A DNA stretch of 5,200 nucleotides from contig JBKHHW010000209.1 in assembly GCA_046538945.1 (NCBI GenBank), forward strand, positions 1 to 5,200, given 5' to 3'. Below, piece by piece: positions 1 through 5,200 of the stretch (within the stretch, counting starts at the first letter, position 1; every line of letters begins with the position of its first letter). The stretch comes from JAEZKC01 sp046538945 (lineage in GTDB: Bacteria > Fibrobacterota > Chitinivibrionia > Chitinivibrionales > Chitinispirillaceae). Both the position numbers and the translations under genes were made by a program. The notes beneath the pieces are model-generated. The model saw nothing but the letters and a program-made list of their open reading frames with translations, did not search any database and was not told the DNA's origin.

Positions 1-53
1 GTGATCTGATGACCACCCGGGCTGTTATCAAGGCTCATCTGAAGAAATACTAG
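1..53 (+). CDS. Possible C-terminal end of an upstream gene (partial)
   Basis: The frame starting at base 3 is open from the window edge to a TAG at 51-53 and reads DLMTTRAVIKAHLKKY. The other two forward frames stop within the first few codons, so this is the only frame that could carry a gene in from the left. The end is basic (K, H, K, K), which is common for a bacterial C-terminus, and a promoter-like sequence and a new gene follow about 40 and 110 bases later. Sixteen codons are too few to identify a family, and an open frame this short can occur by chance. Sequence to the left of the window would settle it. Confidence 0.35.
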   Translation, partial: DLMTTRAVIKAHLKKY

Positions 54-92
54 CCACAATGCCTTTCGGAAAAGAAAAACGGATCACAAATA

Positions 93-121
93 TTTACATA
101 ATCGGCACCCAATTGTAGAAT
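93..121 (+). promoter_or_regulatory. Predicted sigma70-type promoter for the GT2-asnB genes
   Basis: TTTACA at 93-98 matches the -35 consensus TTGACA at five of six positions. TAGAAT at 116-121 matches the -10 consensus TATAAT at five of six. The spacer between them is exactly 17 bp, the optimal length. Transcription would start near 127-129, giving a leader of about 40 nt before the GTG start at 167. The site lies in the only non-coding stretch ahead of the glycosyltransferase gene. The prediction assumes a standard housekeeping sigma factor, and no operator is recognisable. Confidence 0.55.
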
Positions 122-127
122 CTTATA

Positions 128-145
128 GATTGAGGAGATTCAATC
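128..145 (+). promoter_or_regulatory. Hairpin at the predicted 5' end of the transcript
   Basis: GATTGAG at 128-134 can pair with TTCAATC at 139-145, giving six Watson-Crick pairs plus a closing G-U pair, with a four-base GAGA loop of the GNRA type. The stem begins at about the start site expected from the promoter just upstream, so the mRNA would begin with a hairpin. Such 5'-terminal stem-loops can protect mRNA from decay in other bacteria. A role here is inference. It ends 12 nt before the Shine-Dalgarno core at 158-161 and so does not hide it. Confidence 0.35.
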
Positions 146-166
146 GGATCCGGCATCGAGGGAACA

Positions 167-1189
167 GTGAATCCAATGCGTATAAATCAAGTGGAACCGG
201 CACTGCGGAAAGAAGAATGCTTTTCTGAAAGAAAGTGTCTTCTTTCGGTTATAATTCCGGTTCATAATGAGGGCGAAAGTCTCGATCAGCTTTATTCACG
301 ACTATGTGAATCACTGGAAAATTATGGTGAGGATTGCGAAATTCTATTCATAAACGACGGGTCCACAGATGAATCCGCCCGGCATCTGGACAGCTTCGCA
401 GGCCGGGATTCCCGGGTCAGGGTGATTCATTTCAGACGTAATTTCGGTCAGACCGCTGCCATGATGGCCGGAATCGACTATTCCAGAGGCGAAGTAATCA
501 TTCCCATGGATGCCGATCTGCAGAATGATCCGGCCGATATCCCTCAGCTTTACGCAAAAATCCTCGAGGGCTACGATGTCTGTTCAGGATGGAGGAAAAA
601 CCGGCAGGATAATCCCGTTTCACGCACGTTTCCAAGCCGGATTGCCAACGCTCTGATCTCCTGGATTTCCGGAATCAAGCTGAATGACTACGGGTGTACG
701 CTGAAGGCATATCGCCGCGAAGTGATCAAGGGAGTGAGAATTTACGGAGAAATGCATCGGTTCATACCCGTTTATGCATCCTGGATGGGAGCGAATGTCA
801 CTCAGGTACCGGTTTCTCACAGCCGCAGGGAGCATGGCAGCTCTCATTACGGACTGCGCCGGACTTTCAAGGTTGTTCTTGATCTTATGGTGGTGAAATT
901 TCTCTCCTCCTACCTCCAGAATCCAATATATGTGTTCGGCGGCTTCGGCCTGCTAAGTTTTCTGGGATCAGTATTCACCTTCGGGTTGATGGTCTACTAC
1001 AAGTTCTGGGGTGGGAAAAGCTTTATCGAAACCCCTTTGCCTCTGCTTGTGATGCTTTTCATTCTGATGGGTTTTATGTCCATTTTCATAGGACTGATTG
1101 CCGAGCTTCAGATGAGAACCTACTATGAGAGTCAGCATAAACGGGCTTATATGATAGATACGACCCGCAATCTGGAGTTGAAGCTCTGA
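167..1189 (+). CDS. Membrane-anchored family 2 glycosyltransferase (DPM1/ArnC/GtrB-like)
   Basis: A 340-residue protein with a GT-A catalytic domain followed by two membrane helices, the usual plan of polyprenyl-phosphate glycosyltransferases. Visible motifs are SVIIPVHNE (residues 27-35), the nucleotide-binding INDGSTD (62-68), and MDADLQNDP (114-122) with the metal-binding DXD at D115-A-D117. Further on are DYGCTLKAYRR and GEMHRFIP, then a REHGSSHYGLRR segment typical of this subgroup. Hydrophobic helices lie at about 254-278 and 290-312, and the tail is basic and polar. The family transfers a sugar from a nucleotide donor to undecaprenyl or dolichyl phosphate, or to related lipid acceptors, at the cytoplasmic face of the membrane; donor and acceptor here are unknown. 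The GTG start at 167 is preferred because GAGG at 158-161 sits 5 nt upstream. ATG at 176 would leave 14 nt. An in-frame TGA at 131-133 rules out a longer protein. The stop overlaps the asnB start by one base. Confidence 0.92.
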   Translation: MNPMRINQVEPALRKEECFSERKCLLSVIIPVHNEGESLDQLYSRLCESLENYGEDCEILFINDGSTDESARHLDSFAGRDSRVRVIHFRRNFGQTAAMMAGIDYSRGEVIIPMDADLQNDPADIPQLYAKILEGYDVCSGWRKNRQDNPVSRTFPSRIANALISWISGIKLNDYGCTLKAYRREVIKGVRIYGEMHRFIPVYASWMGANVTQVPVSHSRREHGSSHYGLRRTFKVVLDLMVVKFLSSYLQNPIYVFGGFGLLSFLGSVFTFGLMVYYKFWGGKSFIETPLPLLVMLFILMGFMSIFIGLIAELQMRTYYESQHKRAYMIDTTRNLELKL

Positions 1190-3033
1190 TGTGCGGTATT
1201 TGTGGCTTTGCAGGGGCAGGATCTGAAGACGACCTGGTTAGAATAAATAACCGCCTCCTTCACCGGGGACCCGACGGCAGTGGGGAATGGATCGATCGGG
1301 AGAGAAGAGTGTTTCTCGCTCACCGAAGACTTTCCATAATCGATCTGTTTGACGGCGCGCAGCCTATGGAATCAGCCGATGGTGATCTGGTGGTTGTGTT
1401 CAATGGTGAAATCTACAACCACGTGGAACTCAGAAAAGAGCTTCAGACCCGAGGACATCGTTTCCACACATCCCACTCCGATACGGAGATACTCATACAC
1501 GGATTCCGGGAATGGGGTGAAAAGCTTCCCGGGAAACTCAATGGTATGTGGAGCTTTGCCGTATATCAGAAAAAAACGAACCGCCTGTTTCTGAGCAGAG
1601 ACCGTTTCGGAAAGAAACCACTGTTCTACACCCGCCTGAACGGAGTTTTCGCGTTTGCATCGGAGCTGGATCCCCTTACCGAACATTCCCAAATAGGAAA
1701 GGAAATCGACTGGCTTAGTGTAAAGAAGTATTTTGCCTACGGGTATATTCCCTCCCCCAGGTCACTTTATAAAAATGTGTATAAGCTTCCGGGCGGACAT
1801 TCCATGGTGGTTGACTGTGCAAGCCTGCAGCTGGAAGTAAAGAGGTACTGGGAATACAGGCTGGAGCCGGTTGAGCACGTGACTCCCGGGCTCGAAGAAA
1901 GCTGGTGCGAACAGATTAGGGAAACACTTGATAAAGCGGTGAAACGCAGGCTCATGTCCGATGTCCCTCTGGGGGTGTTTCTCAGCGGGGGAATCGATTC
2001 CACATCCGTGGCGTACTTTGCTCGGAAGAACAGTTCTTTGCCTGTAAAGACCTTTTCGGTTGAGTTCGATGAGAAGTCCTTTGACGAGTCCGCTTATTCC
2101 AAAAAAGCAGCGGCTTTACTTGGAACGGAACATCATGCGGAACTTCTGAATGTCCGGGCCGCCCTGGATATCATTCCTGAACTGACAAGCAGACTCGACG
2201 AGCCGATGGGGGATTCTTCCCTGATAGCCACATATCTGCTGTGCCGGGAAACCAGAAGGCATGTCACAGTGGCTCTGGGGGGAGACGGGGCCGATGAACT
2301 GTTTGCAGGGTATGATCCGTTCAGGGCTGTCAAGCTGGCCCGGTGGTATGCAAGAGTTGTACCCCGACCTGTTCATGAGGGGATCCGTATGCTCATGGCC
2401 CGTCTTCCTGTTTCGCATATGAATATGAGTCTGGATTTCAAGATAAAGCGGACTCTGAGGGGTTTGTCCTACGATCGCAAGATGTGGAATTCGGTTTGGC
2501 TGGGTCCTTTGTCTCCACACGAAATCGGGAGGCTTTTCGAAGAACATATCGATACTGAAGAGCTCTATTCGGAAGCGATAGACAGCTGGAACCGCTGCGC
2601 ACAGAAAGACATTGTGGACAAAACGCTTCAGTTCTATACCGATCTGTATCTCCGGGACGACATACTGGTGAAAGTCGACAGAGCAGGGATGTTCAATTCG
2701 CTGGAGGTGAGAGCGCCGTTTCTGGATGTAGAGATGGCCGAAATCGCCAGAAAGATACCGTCGGGTTACAAGTTCAGAAACGGGCAGACAAAGTATATTC
2801 TGAAAAAGGCGTTGGAGCCGATTCTGCCAAAGGAGATCATCTACCGCCCGAAGAAAGGGTTTGGGGTACCTCTGGGGAGATGGTTCAAGGAAAATAGAAT
2901 CGATACCAGTATACCTCACAATATGAAAATGAATCGTGGTTTTGTGCAGAATGCAAAAGAGCAGCACGTTCTGGGCCAGGTTGACAATCGTGCTTTTCTG
3001 TGGAATTTTCATCTTCTGCAGCCGTTTGTATAA
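1189..3033 (+). CDS. asnB: Asparagine synthase-type glutamine-dependent amidotransferase
   Basis: A complete 614-residue class II amidotransferase of normal length. The N-terminal glutaminase begins MCGICGF, with the nucleophile Cys2 exposed once Met1 is removed. It also carries HRGPDG (25-30), R47, the FNGEIYN loop (71-77) and SDTE with D98, which together form the glutamine pocket. The synthetase domain has the ATP-pyrophosphatase P-loop SGGIDS (266-271), LGGDGADELFAGY (363-375) and VKVDRAGMFNSLEVRAPFLD (from 494). All expected catalytic motifs are intact. AsnB makes asparagine from aspartate, ATP and glutamine. Between polysaccharide genes, such homologues are often thought to amidate a sugar carboxylate instead (as proposed for WbpS-type proteins); that role is inferred from context only. 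The ATG shares one base with the preceding TGA, suggesting translational coupling, and a GGAG at 1174-1177 lies 11 nt upstream. The protein is probably cytoplasmic. Confidence 0.95.
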   Translation: MCGICGFAGAGSEDDLVRINNRLLHRGPDGSGEWIDRERRVFLAHRRLSIIDLFDGAQPMESADGDLVVVFNGEIYNHVELRKELQTRGHRFHTSHSDTEILIHGFREWGEKLPGKLNGMWSFAVYQKKTNRLFLSRDRFGKKPLFYTRLNGVFAFASELDPLTEHSQIGKEIDWLSVKKYFAYGYIPSPRSLYKNVYKLPGGHSMVVDCASLQLEVKRYWEYRLEPVEHVTPGLEESWCEQIRETLDKAVKRRLMSDVPLGVFLSGGIDSTSVAYFARKNSSLPVKTFSVEFDEKSFDESAYSKKAAALLGTEHHAELLNVRAALDIIPELTSRLDEPMGDSSLIATYLLCRETRRHVTVALGGDGADELFAGYDPFRAVKLARWYARVVPRPVHEGIRMLMARLPVSHMNMSLDFKIKRTLRGLSYDRKMWNSVWLGPLSPHEIGRLFEEHIDTEELYSEAIDSWNRCAQKDIVDKTLQFYTDLYLRDDILVKVDRAGMFNSLEVRAPFLDVEMAEIARKIPSGYKFRNGQTKYILKKALEPILPKEIIYRPKKGFGVPLGRWFKENRIDTSIPHNMKMNRGFVQNAKEQHVLGQVDNRAFLWNFHLLQPFV

Positions 3034-3197
3034 GAGATATACGATCAAAACAGCTGCAGTACCGGTTCTGATTTTCAGCATAGAAACAGTTCTGTCCAAT
3101 AGGTCAAGTTGTTTTATCTTGGTCCGGAGAGAAGGGAACAGGCTGAACCGGCACCGAACCGCACATGCATTTCATTGTTTGTCATTGGAGAGTTACT
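3034..3197 (+). other. 164-nt non-coding gap between asnB and the methyltransferase gene
   Basis: This is the largest gap inside the cluster, where the other junctions overlap by one to four bases. I see no convincing gene, tRNA or Rho-independent terminator. The best pairing is CCGGTTC at 3062-3068 with GAACCGG at 3145-3151, seven base pairs closing a loop of about 76 nt, with no T-run after it. Two imperfect copies of GAACCGGCAC lie at 3145-3154 and 3156-3164. No -35/-10 pair reaches the quality of the one at 93-121. The downstream end holds the ribosome binding site of the next gene. Confidence 0.6.
3186..3192 (+). promoter_or_regulatory. Ribosome binding site that fixes the methyltransferase start
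   Basis: TGGAGAG at 3186-3192 contains GGAG and lies 5 nt before the ATG at 3198. The alternative in-frame ATG at 3165 has no purine-rich motif at a suitable distance, and the 11 extra residues it would add (MHFIVCHWRVT) match no part of the methyltransferase fold. The downstream start is therefore chosen. Confidence 0.75.
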
Positions 3198-3926
3198 ATG
3201 GGACAGGAGAAACTCTATAACGAGGCTTGGCATAACTGGCGTGACATGAAAGTATATGGCCCTGCAAGCCGTTATCTTCGGTTACTGATAAAGGAGATGA
3301 TCCGGAAGAAGTCTGTTGTTTCAGAAGTCAATACGGTTCTGGACGTGGGGTGCGGGGAAGGTACGATAACCAGAATGTTGTCTGATTTGCTACCTGGTGC
3401 AGAAGTAACAGGTATCGATATCTCGTCTACAGCAATAGACTACGCATCCGAAACATTGTCCAGGAATAAACTTGAGTTTTTCACAAAATATGTGGAAACT
3501 GTACAGGGTGAATTCGACCTGGTTACCTGTTTCGAGGTGCTTGAACATGTTGAGAGTTGGGAAGTGTTTTTGAACGAGCTGATGAAACGGACCTGCCGGT
3601 ATCTGATGCTCTCTTTTCCAACCGGAAGAATGCGGAAATTCGAGGTCAATGTGGGTCACTTGAGAAATTTCAGAAAGGGGTCAGTAGAGAATTTTTTGAA
3701 CAGAGAAGGGTTCACGAGTTGTGGCGTTTTTTATGCCGGCTTTCCCATGTATTCTCCTTTGTATCGGGAACTTTGCAATGTTCTGAACAGTGGTTCTTCC
3801 CCGATCACCACGGGTGAATACTCCTTTTTTCAAAAGACAATCGCAGAGGTGTTTTTTTTCTTTTTCAGATATTTGTCTTTTAGGACTAGAGGAGATCAAT
3901 TCGTCGGGTTGTTTAAAAGAATTTAG
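3198..3926 (+). CDS. Class I SAM-dependent methyltransferase
   Basis: With the ATG at 3198 the protein has 242 residues. The Rossmann-fold signature is clear: VLDVGCGEG (motif I, about 47-55) binds S-adenosylmethionine, GIDIS (72-76) carries the acidic residue for the ribose hydroxyls, and FDLVTCFEVLEHV (ending at 118) is the motif after strand 4 shared by UbiE-like and Methyltransf_11/23-type enzymes. GHLRNFRKGSVENFLNREGF is the usual late helix/strand region. The C-terminus is unusually aromatic, with five Phe in a row at 219-223 followed by a basic end, possibly a membrane-contacting segment. The acceptor is unknown. Among glycosyltransferase genes, O-methylation of a sugar or of a glycan end is the likely job, but that is inference. 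The gene is visibly more A+T-rich than the two before it. Its TAG overlaps the GTG of the next gene by one base. Confidence 0.9.
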   Translation: MGQEKLYNEAWHNWRDMKVYGPASRYLRLLIKEMIRKKSVVSEVNTVLDVGCGEGTITRMLSDLLPGAEVTGIDISSTAIDYASETLSRNKLEFFTKYVETVQGEFDLVTCFEVLEHVESWEVFLNELMKRTCRYLMLSFPTGRMRKFEVNVGHLRNFRKGSVENFLNREGFTSCGVFYAGFPMYSPLYRELCNVLNSGSSPITTGEYSFFQKTIAEVFFFFFRYLSFRTRGDQFVGLFKRI

Positions 3927-5092
3927 TGCAATACAGCAGACATCAGCTTATGAAACCAGGTCCTGTACTTATAATCAACTATGAATATCCTCCTGTCGGA
4001 GCCGGTGCGGCTACTGCCGCGTTTCATCTCGCCGGAAACCTGGTTGGAAAAGTGGAATGTGTTACAGTTCTCACTGCGGCATTCGGCACAAATGCCGGCT
4101 ATAGTATCGAAAACGGTGTTCATGTACATAGGGTGAAATCGCCGCGTAAGAGAGCCGATCGCAGCAATATGCTGGAAATGGCTCTGTTTGTATTGATGGC
4201 AGTGCCAAAGATGTTTCATATTCACAGAAAGTTCAGAATCAGCCGCTCGGTAGTCTTTTTCTCGCTTCCATGCGGGCCACTTGGAGTTCTGGGAAAACTG
4301 TTAGCCGGAGTTCCCTATATAGTTTCCCTGCGGGGCGGTGACGTGCCGGGGACAGAGAAGAAACTGGATAGGATTCATAGAATTCTCAAACCACTCAGGC
4401 ATATGGTTCTGCGGAACAGTTCACATATAACCGCTCCTTCATTGGGTTTGAAAGAAATGTCTGAATCTGTCGATCCCTTTCCTGTCACCACGATTTCGAA
4501 TGGAATCGACTGTGGTTATTTTGAACCTGGTTGTATGAAGAAAGATAATGTGTTCAGGTATCTGTTTGTGGGCAGATTTCAAAAGCAGAAGGATATAAGC
4601 GAACTGATAGCTGCATTCAGAATTCTGAGCGGAAAAGACCATCGGAGAACAGAGCTTCATCTTGTCGGCGATGGTCCTATGATGGATTCAGTGCGGGACT
4701 GCATGACTGAAGCGAACCTTGAAAAGAGGGTAAAATTCCACGGCTGGATGAAAAAAGAAGAGGTTAGAGAATTGCTTCAGACGTGTGATTGTTTTGTCAA
4801 CCCTTCCCACTATGAGGGTATGCCGAACGCAGTTCTTGAAGCCATGGCCTGCGCAATGCCGGTGGTGGCAAGTGATGTGATGGGCAACAGGGATATTGTA
4901 TATGATGGAGAGACAGGGCTTCTTTATACTAAAGGCGATGTGGGGATGCTGGCAGAAAAGCTTGAGTTTGTTTTGATCTACCCAAAAGCGGCTTTGTTAC
5001 TGGGGCGGAATGCGCGAAAATATGTTAGGCAGCATCACTCATGGAAGGCGATAGCTTTGGCTTATTGCAGACTACTGGAAAAAACTAAATGA
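3926..5092 (+). CDS. GT4-family (GT-B fold) glycosyltransferase
   Basis: A 388-residue retaining-type glycosyltransferase of normal length. The N-terminal domain opens with VLIINYEYPPVGAGAA, the glycine-rich acceptor-side loop of GT4 enzymes, and contains IVSLRGGDVPG (about 132-142). The linker ISNGID is at 190-195. The C-terminal donor domain starts with YLFVGRFQKQKD (212-223), whose R217 and K222 are the usual phosphate-contacting residues. It ends in YEGMPNAVLEAM, with the EX7E pair E297 and E305, then GNRDIVYDGETGLL. There is no signal peptide or membrane helix, so it probably acts at the cytoplasmic side on a lipid-linked glycan. The sugar cannot be predicted. The start is uncertain. GTG at 3926 overlaps the previous stop by one base; ATG at 3950 (residue 9) gives a more typical family N-terminus, MKPGPVLIINYE. 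Neither has a good Shine-Dalgarno motif, so coupling to the upstream gene is likely. Confidence 0.92.
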   Translation: MQYSRHQLMKPGPVLIINYEYPPVGAGAATAAFHLAGNLVGKVECVTVLTAAFGTNAGYSIENGVHVHRVKSPRKRADRSNMLEMALFVLMAVPKMFHIHRKFRISRSVVFFSLPCGPLGVLGKLLAGVPYIVSLRGGDVPGTEKKLDRIHRILKPLRHMVLRNSSHITAPSLGLKEMSESVDPFPVTTISNGIDCGYFEPGCMKKDNVFRYLFVGRFQKQKDISELIAAFRILSGKDHRRTELHLVGDGPMMDSVRDCMTEANLEKRVKFHGWMKKEEVRELLQTCDCFVNPSHYEGMPNAVLEAMACAMPVVASDVMGNRDIVYDGETGLLYTKGDVGMLAEKLEFVLIYPKAALLLGRNARKYVRQHHSWKAIALAYCRLLEKTK

Positions 5093-5200
5093 CAGAAGGC
5101 GATGTCTGTATGAAGAATCAAGAGGCTGAAATTTTCATTGATGAGCAGCTGTTGAGTGCCGTGGAACGAACACAGGGTTCGTTTTTCGAATCTATCAGCG
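5089..5200 (+). CDS. Start of an unidentified gene, cut by the window end
   Basis: An ATG at 5089 overlaps the preceding TGA in the classic ATGA arrangement and opens a frame of 37 codons that is still open at base 5200. It begins MTEGDVCMKNQEAEIF and continues with acidic and polar residues ending FFESIS. A second in-frame ATG at 5110 (codon 8) is preceded by AGAAGG at about 5094-5099, some 10 nt away, and could be the real start. The first ATG has only a weak GGAA at 5077-5080. The position and overlap argue for a further member of the same operon. The visible residues show no family motif, so no function is proposed. Confidence 0.65.
   Translation, partial: MTEGDVCMKNQEAEIFIDEQLLSAVERTQGSFFESIS

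Noticed and set aside
59..118. 19-codon open frame starting at ATG 59
   Set aside because: It is very short, has no ribosome binding site, and runs through the predicted promoter.
194..203. GAACCGGCAC occurs at 194-203 and again at 3145-3154
   Set aside because: Several 10-base repeats are expected by chance in 5.2 kb. One copy is coding and one is not, and there is no shared flanking sequence.
2116..3099. Long (327-codon) open frame on the minus strand, opposite asnB
   Set aside because: It lies almost wholly antisense to a gene with intact catalytic motifs. Its translation is rich in His, Arg, Pro and Ile with no recognisable domain, as expected when the complement of a codon-biased gene stays open by chance.
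3048..3100. Possible terminator or promoter after asnB
   Set aside because: Short palindromes (CAGCTG, CTGCAG, ACCGGT, ACAGTTCTGT) occur, but none forms a stable stem followed by a T-run. The best promoter pair, TTTTCA-17-TCCAAT, matches only 8 of 12 consensus positions.
3165..3197. Upstream in-frame ATG as the methyltransferase start
   Set aside because: It lacks a ribosome binding site, whereas GGAG lies at proper distance before the ATG at 3198. The added residues are not part of the fold.
2936..3220. 94-codon + strand open frame spanning the end of asnB, the gap and the methyltransferase start
   Set aside because: It overlaps both real genes in another frame. Its start has no ribosome binding site and its translation has no recognisable features, so it does not explain the 164-nt gap.

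Overview
The window is an ordinary-looking piece of a bacterial surface-polysaccharide (O-antigen, capsule or exopolysaccharide) gene cluster. All supported genes lie on the + strand, tightly packed, with Shine-Dalgarno motifs and stop/start overlaps. I cannot name the organism. Base composition is moderate: hand counts of sampled 60-base lines give roughly 50-57% G+C in most of the first two genes and roughly 38-47% in the methyltransferase gene. Together with the gene content, this would fit an uncultured Gram-negative-type bacterium, but that is inference.

Layout. Bases 1-53 may hold the last 16 codons of an upstream gene. A short gap follows with a good sigma70-type promoter (-35 at 93-98, -10 at 116-121) and a 7-bp hairpin with a GAGA loop at the predicted transcript 5' end. 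Next come a membrane-anchored family 2 glycosyltransferase (167-1189) and a complete glutamine-dependent asparagine synthase-type amidotransferase, asnB (1189-3033), whose start overlaps the previous stop by one base. A 164-nt non-coding gap (3034-3197) separates these from a second block. That block holds a class I SAM-dependent methyltransferase (3198-3926), a GT4-family GT-B glycosyltransferase (3926-5092, again with a one-base overlap), and the first 37 codons of an unidentified gene (5089 to the window end, ATGA overlap).

How the genes could work together (inference). The GT2 enzyme probably loads a sugar onto a polyprenyl phosphate or another lipid-linked acceptor at the inner membrane. 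The GT4 enzyme adds a sugar from an activated donor to a growing glycan. The methyltransferase may methylate a sugar, or cap the glycan. The AsnB homologue may amidate a carboxyl group, possibly a uronic acid, as AsnB-like proteins in O-antigen clusters are thought to do, rather than make free asparagine. None of these substrates can be read from the sequence.

I found no RNA genes, CRISPR arrays, insertion sequences, attachment sites or clear terminators, and nothing I would call a new system. The points most worth a second look are the glycan-cluster AsnB, the promoter with its 5'-terminal hairpin, the drop in G+C after about 3030, and a T8 tract near the end of the methyltransferase gene.
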